Shown piece after piece: positions 12,146 through 24,802 of a DNA stretch of 64,000 nt. Below the pieces are notes generated by a model. That model made no database searches. It was not told the DNA's origin and saw only the letters and a program-made list of their open reading frames with translations. Source of the stretch: Talinum fruticosum (lineage: Eukaryota > Streptophyta > Magnoliopsida > Caryophyllales > Talinaceae); NCBI GenBank assembly GCA_021018815.1, contig JAITYX010000009.1, positions 5,334,501-5,398,500 of the forward strand, in the 5' to 3' direction. The translations under genes were made by a program, and so were the position numbers. Position 1 is the first letter of the stretch. Every line of letters begins with the position of its first letter.

Positions 12146-12514
12146 TTTTTTTATTAGGAATGAGCTTGGCATGATTAATTCATGATTACATGTCTTACTT
12201 GCATAATTTTGGCTTATACTTGTTTTTAATGAATGGATCGAGTTGATTCAAAATGAGACTAAGCTGTGAGTTAATTGCTTCCGAGTCACTCGAAAACAAT
12301 ATCGAGTCGGACTCGAATTTGAGCAAAATGGAAACCAAACTTTTGAAATCATCTCTAGATGAACGGAGAATCTCGTAAAGATTTTCTTTAAAAGTCTCGT
12401 TCTCTTCTCGACAAGCGTCACTATCAAAGAACTCAAACCGTTAGACGCAAACCGCTGAAATTGTAGTCGCTAGACTGTTGTACGTCATGTCCGTCCGAGA
12501 ATGTCGTTTGAACA

Positions 12515-15500
12515 TGTAATACCCGAATTTTAAAGAAAGCAATCGAAAAGCATAGAATTATTGAGTATTTTTCCCCGCAACTAGGGGTTGAGTGGTCGAT
12601 TTTATTTACGACTGGACATATTACGTACATTAGAATTCCTTTGGAGGCTGGTGGCGAATAAATAAAATCAAGGAAATTGCCTTGCTTTTTCATCCGAGCT
12701 GAACAGTTGGGTGATTAAGAATTGTCGTGGCCGGCATATTAAAATAAGTTAGGACGCAGAGTAGCGTAAGAGGACGGAAGGGAGGAGATATGGACTTGTC
12801 GTCTATGGGCTGGTGGTTATTTTCACCGAATTATGAAGAGATAATTAAGCCTATTTGGGGGCCCAATTAGGAACAGGAACCGCCAATTAAGCGGTGGAGA
12901 GAGAGAGAGGCAGGAAAAGAAGGAGGGGGTCGGGGAAAGAAAGAGCGAAGCGAGAGCAAGAAGGAAAGAAAGGGGAAGAGGGCAGGTGAAACACAGCGAG
13001 AGAGAAAGAGGGTGCGCGGGACCCGGAGCCGAGGTCGGAGGCCCGCAGGCCGGCGGCGAACGGAGGGAAGGCGGCCGGCGCCCGCAAGGGAAACGGAGGA
13101 GCAGAGGAGAGGGACAACGCCGCAAAACGCGCAGAGAGAGAGAGAGCGTATGCGGGAGCCGGAGCAAAGTCGGTGGCCCTCCCGAACGGCGAGCGGCCGG
13201 CGGGCGAGGGAGAACGGGGGCTCGGGAAGGTGAAAAGGGGAAGAAACGGAAATAAGGAAGAAGGGAAGAGGGAAGGCCGAGCGTAAAGACAGAGAGAGAA
13301 GGCGAGCGGTATAAGGGTCGAGGAAACCAAGGGGTGGCCAGCAACCACCGCAGACCCGAAGGCGGCAGCCGAGGACGCAAGTGGGCGGCGAGTGAAGGGA
13401 CAGAATGAGGGGCGGAGGAGAAACCCGAAACAGAGACAGACGCCGACGGAGTCTCGAGAGGTCGGGGACCGGGAAAAGCAACGGCGGCAAGGGGGAAAGA
13501 CCGGCGGCGGACGCGTGAGGGCCGGACCGAGGGGCGGCAGGAAACCGTAACCGCCGAACCGTAAGCGAGAGGAAGCGAGAGTTCCCCGAAACCAAACGCA
13601 ACCGAACGTAGAGCAGCAAGCAATTCGATCAATCCCAAACCCGAGAATCCGAGGTGGGTAGTCTTATACTCTAAACTACTACTAATTTCAAATCCAAATG
13701 AGTTTATTGTGATTGTTGAATGTGATTGTGAATACCGAACTTGTACGCTTCGAGTGGGATTAGTAGTTGCTGAAAGTCGAATTAGGAGTTGTTAGGGGAA
13801 TTGATAGTTGTTTAGGCCTCGAACTGGAAACCGGGAATTCAAACGAAGTTGGATTACTAGGGTATAACGAGTAGTATCGGGAATCCGGTCAATTGGGGAT
13901 AAGTACGTATGGTTTGGGCATAGGTTATGAATTGATGTTTAGATTGAGTCCTAGAGATTTACCGAATTTGTGGCATTGAGAGACGAGTACTAATATCGGG
14001 AAATAACGAGGGAAGTGTAAAGAGGAGTATGAGATTGTATTGAGTACTGCACAATCGAGGCATGGGAGTGAGAAGTGGGTGAGTGTTGGGATAATCGAGT
14101 TCAAAAGGTAATTAAATCCTCGAGGTTTAACCGAGCGTGAAAGTAAGTAGCTAACGGGAATTGAATAATGAAAAGCAAATAAGAGGTACATAATTGAGGA
14201 TGGGCAAGCAAGAATCGATTAATAAGGTAAGAGATATTAAATGGGAAATTGAGGTTGGGAAATAGCATGTTGGGGACGGTAAAGTGGAACTAAGCCATAG
14301 TCATGTCTAAGACCTTGGAGAGAGAATTGAATTAAAAGGCGAATAGAGATAGAGGAAATTCGGTAAAGTAAGTTTAAGGATATACGGTTGAATGAGGGCA
14401 AAAGAGGTCGGTTTACAAAGGGAAGTCATGAAATGAGGAAATGAGGTAAAGATAGTGGATTGGGAAAAGTGAGAACGTCGAGTTAAATAATATCTACTTG
14501 CGGTTATTGTGGCTCGTAAAATGGATTCAATCGTACTAAACTGATGAATTGAGAAACGCTTAGTTGGAAAAGAGTTGAGGATGATTGCTTGTAATGAATG
14601 GTGATTATTCGTGCTATGTGATTACTTTACGTGATGCTCAAAAATAGTTTCGAAAGGAGTTTTGTATTTTACGTGAATGATTCTTGAATGCAATTTCTTG
14701 TGAACCGCCTTTCGAACGTGAATGTGTTTTAAGGAAGCAAAGCTGATTTGAGAAAGTGAATATATAAGGGTGACACGTGGTGTCATGCCTTCCTTGATAC
14801 TAAATTGATTGAGAAAGTCAGTAAAGTGAATGTGATGAATGAGAATGTGCAAATTGTTTTGAATCGACCAGCTACGGATCGTTTAGCATACCGAAGGGTT
14901 CGAACCGGGAACACCCAGCTAGAGACTTCGAGGGAAGGGTTCTAACGAGGGTCCCGTAGAGGCAGGATGCCCGCTTCGAGACTTCCTAGAAGAATGGTCC
15001 CGGAGCCTTTTTGTCTGGGTCGCGCCCGAGATGAAAGAAGTGCTAGTTCGAGTCCTCGAAGGCCCGTAAAAGTTAATTCAACCCCAAAAGGAGTAATCTT
15101 GAATGTGAATGTGTGCTTTTAAGTGATTAAAGAGTCTTGATCTTTTTCATTACAAGAGATTTCAGTGAAAAGTATATAGATTTCTATTACACTATTATGC
15201 TTTCGCAGATTTCATTATTATGAGTATTATGTGTAAAGAATTTCCATTTTAAGGGTTTAAGACTCCGGTGAGCCCGTTGATTATTGCTCACCCCCACAAA
15301 TTGCCCCGTCCCCACCCAAGTGTTGCAGGTACACTTTCGAAGCATAATCCACACTTAACACGCTTCGGACTCTTGCCGATTGTTGACGGTTGAAGTGACC
15401 CAAGTGGCTGTCATGCATTGTTTATTTCTAAATGATTGTACTTGTAATTTAGTGCATATAGTTGTACCAAATGTATAGTAACCAGTTAGATTGTTTTAAG

Positions 15501-15811
15501 TTAGATTGTTTTAAGTTTTACCGTATGATTGGTTGAACTCCGACGTGTGGCCGTTGAGTTGTATACTCCGAGCGTTTGGCTCGTCGAGTTTTATTATGCT
15601 TTTTATGCAGGATTTTAAGGCTTTAAGCCTATGGGTTAGTCCATGTTACAAACGGAACTCGCTGAAAGTTTTTAGAGAATCTCGCATTCTTTTGGGAAAA
15701 CCACCAGTATTACTTTTAAGTTGAGTTTAGACAGACCAAACCAACACCGTAAAGAGACTTGGGAGTTCCTCTAAGGAACTTTGGCGATGTTATACTCCTA
15801 GGGGTGTTACG
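12515..15811. mobile_element. Solo LTR of a second gypsy family (3.3 kb)
   Basis: Starts TGTAATACCCG and ends GGGTGTTACG, the short inverted repeat of many plant gypsy LTRs (TGTAA...TTACA), with the last base changed. It interrupts the copia spacer: 12,146-12,509 and 15,817 onward both match 37,980-38,460. Flanks are GAACA (12,510-12,514) and TAACA (15,812-15,816), a 5-bp target duplication with one mismatch. No PBS, polypurine tract or gag-pol is present inside, so it is a solo LTR. The family is not assigned; a 3-kb LTR would suit Tekay/Del-like or Tat-like elements. TATATAAG lies near 14,760. Reading frames inside are not coding. Confidence 0.7.
12890..13640. other. GC- and purine-rich tract inside the solo LTR
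   Basis: About 750 bp with abundant GAGAGA, GGCGGC and CGG words, much richer in G+C and CpG than the AT-rich surroundings. Overlapping open frames exist on both strands (up to 271 codons on the minus strand), but their Ser/Leu/Pro/Arg-rich translations reflect base composition. It may be the transcribed leader of the LTR; that is inference. Confidence 0.55.
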
Positions 15812-15816
15812 TAACA

Positions 15817-17950
15817 TTAAGTAGGAAAGAAGGTTGAAGGACATTTATGTCTTCTCTATTTATAGCATCTATTCGTCTTTATTTCTTCACTTTGAGCCTT
15901 ACTTTTTCGCACGAAATACTCTGCTCTCTCATACTTTCTCTTTGCTCTCAAAGCTCTTTCTCTCTTCCCTAGTAACCTCTCATTTCTTCATTAAATGAGT
16001 TTTTACATCCGAGTTCATGAGGTCTACAACCAAGAAGGCCTGAAAGATTACTCAAGAGGGTACATCTCGACCCTCAAAAGTGTTTGTCGTCCAAAGACTT
16101 CACATTGGATGACAAATTTTTCAAGACAACTTCCTTCTCTTGGCTTAAATTCATTCAAGAAACTGGAATGTATAATTATTTATGTGTCGCTGACTTTATA
16201 TATCCGTAACTCATTGCTGAGTTCTATGCCAACAAATCCTTTTCTCGGAGGTGTCATCACTTCCAAAGTTCAAGGTACAGCTTGTTATAATCAACCTCCC
16301 TCTTCTCCACAAACTTTTCAATGTCACTTCAGCTTTCTCAATCCAAATCATATTCCATTCCTAGAAATTGTGGATGACTTTTTCGACAAATTCGATAAAG
16401 AAGTGCCTAAGCATAGGAAAAATTTTCTCGTGACTCGGATGAAGAGCGAAATCGGATTGCTCTGCTACATTCTCGATGAGGACTTTCTTTGCTCACTACT
16501 CGAGCAAGGAGAACCTAAACTCCGGGGTTCTCAAGGCTCTGCTCGACATCATGGAGGGCTACGACGTAGACCTCTTTCCGTTCCTCATCGAGCAAATGGC
16601 TCAAGTGCCTCGCTCAATCAAAGAAATCTGCTCCTTTCTCTTTTGGAGCTCTTCTCTCTCTTATCTTCAAGCAATTCAAGATCACCCCTCCTCGGATCCC
16701 ACTCGTCGTTTCAAAGTCGGCCATAGTTCTAGGTCGAAAAGAACTTCGGGTTATGGATACCGAAGGTTAAACCTAGTGAATGGGTTCACTCTTCCGAGTT
16801 GGAACCCGCCTCCCCTCCTCCCCGCACTTAGATTCAACTAGCTCATCCATCCACTTCAGCTAGTCCCTCTTCTTCTCAACCCCTCTCTCTGCTGGAGCTT
16901 TTGCCGCCTTAGTCGAAAGACTCGTTTCGGCGGCCGACCAACTTCAATTAGTTGTTTGCTCTCTCAAGCCTATTTTCTATGGCATGATCATTAACCAAAG
17001 GACCGGCCAATCTTAGATTCAGGAGTGTCAATCCTTGATGCTTGAGTTCAAGCTCAGTGGCAAAGGTCAGTGCAGGACTCGGATTCCTCCGATACATTTG
17101 AGGAGTCCTCCAGCTCGCTAAGTCTACCTCCGATGAGGTAGAAGAAGAAGAAGAAGAAGCCGATGTCGCAGCTGAGGCAGAGCGAGGCTCAGCTCGAAGA
17201 GAAGAATATGGATTAAGAAGGAGCAAAGGACGAGGTTGCCCCACCAAAAGACAAGAGTGCTAGGGAGCCCGAACTCGAGCCGATCTCCTCGCACCTCGAT
17301 CCGAGTGGGTTAGAAGACGCCTGGGACGTTGGACAGCCCAAACCAGTTGACTCGTAAGCCCCTGTCATCTTTCAAGAGGATGAGCCAGAGGATGATATTG
17401 TCTTGACTCGACCACCTAGGTCTAAGTCGCTTCTCAAGCATCCTTGTGCTGCTGCCGCGCTCTAGAACATCCTCCCACACATATCGGCGCAAGCCTACCG
17501 TGCGTCCGTCCTCCTCCAACCAACCAGCTCCACCTTCCTAATCTATTTCTTTTCTTGTTTTTATTTTTATTTTGTCCAACATTAAGTGCATTCACTTCTA
17601 AATTTTCTTCCCTTCTTTTTGCTGAAATGCTAGGGGAGAAAAATATAGAAACCTTGATGTTGTGCTTAAGGGGAATTCCTCTTCTCTTTTGTTGTCCATT
17701 TTTTTTTTAATGAATGAATGTTATCGTCTATGTTTTCTAAACTCGATTATTTCGAGTTTCTTTTAACCTTTATCTTATCTACTCGTAAATCTGCGTTGGT
17801 TCTAATATTCACTTGTAAGTCATGCTTTGATCTGGAATTTTTCTTAACTTTATATTCTACATACTCGATACGTAAGAAAACATAGATCATTGGCACTCGA
17901 AAACATATATTTTATACTAACAAGTTTCTATCTTAAGAATGGAATGCCTT
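15817..17950 (+). pseudogene. Extra 3' ORF of Copia-A (envelope-position ORF)
   Basis: Lies between pol and the polypurine tract, where SIRE-type copia elements carry an extra, sometimes called envelope-like, ORF. It parallels 38,580-40,200: the frame from ATG 15,995 contains DDFFDKFDKEVPKHRKNF (about 16,370-16,430), matched by DEFFEKYAKEVPESRKNF there. After a frameshift near 16,476 comes LKALLDIMEGYDVDLFP. A Pro/Ser-rich stretch and an acidic Glu-rich stretch (near 17,130-17,165, in a third frame) follow. Frameshifts break it into at least three frames. I see no clear transmembrane segment. The function of this ORF class is not established. Confidence 0.6.
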
Positions 17951-17955
17951 TCATC

Positions 17956-17968
17956 AAAAAGGGGAGAT
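17956..17968 (+). other. Polypurine tract of Copia-A
   Basis: AAAAAGGGGAGAT immediately before the 3' LTR, identical to 40,703-40,715 in Copia-2. Confidence 0.8.
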
Positions 17969-19449
17969 TAAAGACTCAAATCTTAACTCTAAATATTTTA
18001 TGAAAGACTAAGGTATAAACTTCTATCTCTCTTAAGTTTTGATTACAAGTCATTCTGAGCTACATGGAAACTCATATATGAGTTTTCATCATCGTTCCGA
18101 GTGCCTCGGATAACACCTTATTTTATATCTTCTCCACCGAGGTATTATGACCTACTCGGAATCTACTTGGAACCATCGCATGATCAAATAATTCTCTTAA
18201 CGCACATTTTCTTCGTACTAACCGTGCTTGCTAAAGTAAACTGAATTACGATGTTAATTCAGTCTTCTAAGTTAGTTTACTTCTTAGATAATTAGTTGAT
18301 AGATCAAGTCCACTCACTCTGATATTTTTCCTTTAACTTGATCTTTGTAGGAGTTATTCTGAGCTAAGTTTGAACCTATTTGATATTAGACTCATAATAT
18401 TCCACTTCTTTAGGCCCAAGATAATTACGCTCTTAATTACTCAAATTTAATTAATATCTTTGCCTAACCTTAGACCAAAGTATTTTATACTTTGAGAACC
18501 AATGTGGTTTTCTTTTGTAGGTTATTCAAACAAAGCTAATCTATCTTTTTGAATCTCAAAAGCAACTAACTTCTAGCCGTTAAACACATGCAGCAGCTTT
18601 AGCCAATCTGGATAGGAGTCGACACCGTGTCAAGGTCGTCTCGTTTTCAAAACAGACAATTCCAACGTTAGGCTCAACGGTGGTTTCCATCTTACTTTTC
18701 GGACTACACCAGTTGATTGAAACACCTTTTGGAGCAAATAGCCGTTACCCAATGTTCACACTCCAACAGATCTTTTCTAAGTGACTCGTAAAATCCCTTA
18801 CAATGGCTAGTAAAGACTTCAGCCTAGAAATCGACACAACAAAGAACTCTACTTGGTCATCTATAAATAGAGGCCACTTCACATGACTTGAAGATTGCTC
18901 GAAACTATTGAGCAATACACTCGCTTAATTCTCTTAGTGCATTACTCACTCAATCTTCTACTTGCAACTCCAAGTCTATAGTTATGTTTTTTGAGTTGTA
19001 AAGTCTTGTAATTAATTACGTACTTCTCTTACATTCCGAGTTAGGTCCCTTGACCGAGCTGTAAGGGTTAACTCAACTCAGCTTGTTCCCGATGGTAAAG
19101 GTTATCTCAATCAAGAAGTACTAGATTAGATAAGGGAACTTCTAAGTTTAGGAAAACTTTGTAAGGAATTGTCTAAGGGAGTAATTCGGTAGAGTTAGTC
19201 CTTTGTATTTTGAGGATTCAAAATAATGGATTTGACTTGGTGCTTGGATTAGCACCGTCCGTGGTTTTCCGCCCCAGGAGGGTTTCCACGTATTTCCGAG
19301 TGTTTACATTTATGAGTCTAATCTAGACTCGGACTTCGCTGTTTATCTCGTTTCCAAGCAAAAAGATTATAAGTTAGATAAAATTTCCTCATCACCCTAT
19401 TCACCCCCTCCCCTCTAGGATGACTTAGACTCTGCAGAGCAAACCTTCA
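17969..19449 (+). mobile_element. Copia-A 3' LTR
   Basis: Follows the polypurine tract, starts TAAAGACTC (normally TGAAGACTC) and ends GCAAACCTTCA. It carries a TATA box CTATAAATAG at 18,861-18,870 and the GAGCTGTAAGGGTTAACTC block near 19,055 shared by all copia LTRs here. Length 1,481 bp, close to the 1,470 and 1,435 bp LTRs of Copia-2. Confidence 0.85.

Positions 19450-19491
<42 letters not shown>
19450..19491. repeat. (AAT)n microsatellite
   Basis: About 14 perfect AAT units directly abutting the LTR end. Either the copia element landed in a microsatellite or the repeat grew at the junction; it hides any target duplication. Confidence 0.9.
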
Positions 19492-19492
<1 letters not shown>

Positions 19493-19494
19493 GT

Positions 19495-20200
19495 TTTGCA
19501 TGGTCAAATTCAACCTTATTTATGGTCCAATAGGAGCAAAAATAAAAAATAAAAAAAGAGGGCGAAAAGGCAAAAATACGGACTTTTAGCGCAAAACCGG
19601 AGGCTTTTAAGCCTCGGCGACGCCGAATATTCATCCCTTGGCCAGCACCTTTAATCTGTTCTCACTGTTTGGTCTCGGTTGTAATTATTTGCTTACCTCG
19701 AAATAACAAGGGGACCTTAGCGAAGTCCTCCTCCGGATCGGCCTCAACTCGGTCTAACCCTATAATAGTTTCAGCAATTATCGGCGACATCGGGGAACGA
19801 TAATCTTCCGGATGCTTGACAAAGCTCACCGTGTCTGTAGGCGCCATGTCCCCGCGGCCTCCAATCAGCAAGAACCCACTTATTAGATACGTGATGATAG
19901 CTCGACGCTTTGGAATGATTATAGACTACGATGATGCATACAAGTAGGCGATAATGCTTCGATAGATTCATTAAGTTTACTCGATTTCCAATAAGAATCC
20001 ACTCTAGATTCCTATTGTTCAACTTCGAGAAGGCGTTCGTAGGTTTCGTGCATATTTTCGGAGCATTTGGGCACGATAGGTTTTGTATATGATTGGATGC
20101 CAAGAATAGCATCAAACTCTTCGAGTAAGGGAGATAGTTCCTTACCCCCAAACCTAAAAACGTGGTAGTGAATCCAAGTAAGCCACATCAACCCTTAAGA
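19495..20200 (-). pseudogene. Second part of Tat antisense PMD-type ORF (copy 2)
   Basis: Minus strand matches copy 1 (1,150-1,640) and copy 3 (47,170-47,690). An open stretch from 19,871 to 19,662 has IAETIIGLDRVEADPEEDF, and the next block toward lower coordinates gives the Gly-Pro rich linker ending in FDHAK. It is cut at 19,495 by the copia LTR and microsatellite, so the PDRVLRQ-bearing C-terminus is missing here. Confidence 0.6.
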
Positions 20201-21232
20201 AAGTTCAACAGAATTTCACTTTAGAAATACTCGAATAAAGTATTCAGCCCGTATTGTGACAAACCTACCCTCTCGGTGTTCATTATCACGTGCTTCCAAC
20301 GAGATAAGTCAGTCATGAAGTTCATCTTTGAAGGAAATTAAAAACATTGGGAAATTTTCGTAGGAACGTTTTTTTTAAAGATTTGCGTAAGAAGGTTCGG
20401 AAGGCATAATTTTCGATATTCAAGCAACGGCTCAATTTATAGTAGTTCTAGGATCAGAGTGCTACTACACCAAAACCACTAGAGTCGAGAGTGCCTGGGT
20501 TTTCTATAGCACAGGCGTCGATTAGGCATCCCAGTATAGGCTGGTTCGCCTTCTTCTTTTATCCCGAATACTCCTTGGGCCATTATTTGTTTCTACCCCA
20601 CCTATTTTCTTTTGAGGGGAATGGGGCCTTATGCATATTTTTCGATTTGTCTTTGTAATTTTATGCAACACTTTTGTATCATATTAATAAAAGAACACAT
20701 TTTTAGAATCGACTCTTTGCATTTCATCTCATTACAAAAAGTCAAAGAAGTTTACAAAATACTAAACATTAAACAACACAAAGCACCCTACAATGGATCA
20801 ACTAATCTTCGCCATCGGAAGCACCATTGAAGATATAATTCCCGAAGTCTTCCAAGATAGATGTGGAAATCTCCACCATTGTGCGAAGAGCTAGCCCCAT
20901 GGTCCCGAGATTGAGAAGCTTTATGAGATGGCTTATTATAAGATGCCCGGTGGAAGTCAATTGGGTTCCTATGTTGATCAAGTGCTTGGAGTGGCGGCAT
21001 ATCCATGCACTCTTCGGATCAACTAGGCCTAGCGCCGGAAGAACCGGGCCTTGCTTCGAAGTGCTCCGATGATGCATACACCGTGAGGTACTCACTCTAG
21101 ATTTACCACTAGAACTTGCTTATTGGCCGACGGATGCACTTGACCTCTCGAACCACCAAGGAGGCTTCCCAATGAAGACGTTCTACACCAACGTCTCTCG
21201 CAAAAAAATGGAGCAATTAGCACATCTACTAA

Positions 21233-22435
<1,203 letters not shown>

Positions 22436-24488
22436 TAAAAAGCTCAATAAAGTTAGCATTTCACCGATTAGGACTCACCGGAAAGGTCGGGAAGTTCCTC
22501 CTTCGGAAGAAGTCTCGGATACCCCTAAGGGCATATTGGAATCTGATAGATATGATTCAAAATTGCTTCCGATCGTACTATAAGATTTATTTAATTGTAT
22601 TAGTCAAATGCTTTTAGCATGTAACTAAAAGTAAAGAGCATAAAACTCTTATCCCTTGCTAGTTTTTAGGGAAGGAATGCCTTACATATTCCTCTTCAGA
22701 GATTTCAGGAATTCTTACATAGAGTAGAGATTCCCCATGTCGAGAAACATCCACATCGAGACTTGGAATGTGGATATCTTCCGGAAGAAGCTACATGAGT
22801 TGGAGTTAATTTTCATACAAGAAATTTAACTACACAAAGAAAAAGATGGAAACTCACCAGTCGAATCATAATCCGCCCCAAATGGTATGCATAAGATGAT
22901 TACAAGTTTAGAAACTAGGTATATGGATACCTGGTGGTTGCTTCCTCTCGCTCTTATGAAGAAAGGGAGCGGAAGTAGAACACGGTCCGAGGAGGATCAT
23001 AAGGAACGAACGGAGGCCAAATACCGAAGAAACCCGAAAGGACCCTCAAATAAGATCCTACTTTCACTCAACTCCCGTGCAACGATTACACTTACAGGGA
23101 GTTGGAGTTAGGCCCAAGGATGGAAATTTCCTGCACACACAGTAACTTATAAGGTGACAAGCAAGCAAAACCGAAAAGCAACAAGAAAACGGGCATAGAA
23201 CATGCCCAACCTAGGTAGGCGCCGGCCATAGCCGAGCCCAAAAGACCCACTACAGAGTTACGAGCAGGGGCAACAAGATGGCATTAAAGAAGATTTTTCT
23301 TAGCATATTTTGAGGCAAGTTTAAGAGCTTAAAAGTGACATACCGAAGCCACATGGTTAAGAGTCGACAGTAAGAAGCCTCGTGCCATGAATTTTGGGTT
23401 GCCGAAGATAGATTTTCAACCATGATACGGAGGCTAGAAAGGTAAGATGATTTATTGAACCGGGTAAAAGGCACGGGAAATATTCGTACAACCAAGGCTA
23501 CAAATTTTGCAAAACAATGAGATTTTTATCCACACAAGATAAAAAATATGTCGAAATAAGTCAAGGAATAGAGCATACCTCGATTATCTTCCACAAGCCA
23601 CATAATGGAAGATAGTTTCTCAAGTTCTTCCGGGGTTTAGTATGTCGCACACCGGCACGAAGACCCTTTATGAGGTAAGTATATGCAAGTGCACCCCAAT
23701 TAAGCTCTTTTATTCTATCAAGGTTCGCTAAGTTTACCAAATAGTAAACATGAACCTTCAAAGCTTGGTCGAAAAAAGTATCGTGCTTAGCAAGAAAGTA
23801 AGAATAACATGGACTTATTGTTGAGGTGAATGTCGGCCCAAAACCCAACATCCTCAAAAAGAATGGTGTATTTAAAGAAATTTTCTCGAGGATATCTACT
23901 AGTCACGGGACGGAAGAGTGATGAAGATAGTCACAATCCTTATACAAGTTTCATTCAGTAAACTAATGGCTCCCTTGAGAAGCCTAAACCCAATAAAACA
24001 ACAAAATCAAAAGGTGTAATGGTCATCTCCCCAAAAAGAAGATGAAAAGTGTCGGTGGTATCCCAAAAACGCTCACTAATAGCCCTAATGGGATCCCTTT
24101 CCCTTTTGTCACACAAATGACTCAAAGTGATAAAGAGGAAACCAAACCCGACATTATTTATAATGTCTTCTAAGGAGTAGTTTCTTCCTCTACAAGTCTC
24201 CATAAACTTTAGAATAACACCACTACTCCGGATAGATCCTTTCCGTAGGATGAAAATCCAACAAGATTTTTAGTACAAGTAGTACTCTAAGTGAGCAAAT
24301 AAAGAGGTTTAAGCCAACAAGCTTACCGAAGGACTAATAGCATGAGAAGAGACATCATTTTCGGCCTCCACCAAGAGGACATTTGGGCTCCATTTTTCGT
24401 GAGGATGCCATTCTCGCTCCAAGAAGTTGTCATGGACCAATTTCTCAACCCGAGTTCTTCTAACTAGATGAGCTTTTCTTCGGGACAT

Positions 24489-24802
24489 CCTTGGAAAGAT
24501 AAAGCGGACCGATTTAGCCCTAAAGCCCTACAACAGAATCAACTAAACCCTAATTTTTCTGTCTTTTAGTTGTGAAATAATATCCCGAGATTTCTGAAAA
24601 TTGATTCCTAAAATAAAGCAATTAATAAAACCATCATTTAACTCATATTAATTCATTTCAACTTAGTTTGTAAAATTCAAAAATCCTAATAAAAGGTTTA
24701 TCCCCACCTTCAAAAATTAATCTTTAAAACCCAAAATCATTTCCTTGTTTAAAAACCCGCCAATTTCGTGGGAAGCTCGGGCCCCGTGGGGACCATGGCT
24801 CC
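24489..24802 (+). mobile_element. Tat-like LTR fragment (LTR-E)
   Basis: Reverse complement of the first 310 bp of the LTR at 53,089: ends AGCTCGGG...GGCTCCTACA at 24,802 (TGTAGGAGCC on the minus strand), with the ATATCCCGAG and CTAAACCCTAA blocks down to about 24,498. It joins the antisense ORF copy 2 ten bases ahead of its ATG, so the rest of the LTR, the polypurine tract and the ORF promoter are missing. Confidence 0.65.

Larger units (their letters stand above)
6868..19449 (+). mobile_element. Rearranged SIRE-like Ty1/copia element (Copia-A) with inverted 5' part
   Basis: The parts match the complete copia element at 31,949-42,150. On the minus strand are an integrase piece (6,868-7,205), gag (7,205-7,783), a primer-binding site and a truncated LTR (7,799-9,215). 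From about 9,225 the plus strand carries pre-integrase, integrase, reverse transcriptase and RNase H remains, then a spacer, an extra 3' ORF and a 3' LTR ending at 19,449. A gypsy solo LTR (12,515-15,811) is inserted in the spacer. The extra ORF between pol and 3' LTR, the long LTR (about 1.45 kb) and the initiator-Met PBS fit the SIRE/Maximus lineage. Confidence 0.75.

Noticed and set aside
12823..13638. 271-codon and 250-codon minus-strand frames, and plus-strand Arg-rich frames
   Set aside because: Overlapping open frames on both strands in a GC-rich low-complexity tract inside a solo LTR; no domain or motif.
14890..14915. GGGTTCGAACC-like B box suggesting a tRNA
   Set aside because: No cloverleaf, acceptor stem or A box at the right distance.
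23955..24203. A functional host PMD (MAIL-like) gene
   Set aside because: The PMD core is clear, but it is followed by stops, a MITE insertion and LTR fusion, and it is colinear with the transposon copy at 43.8-46.4 kb.
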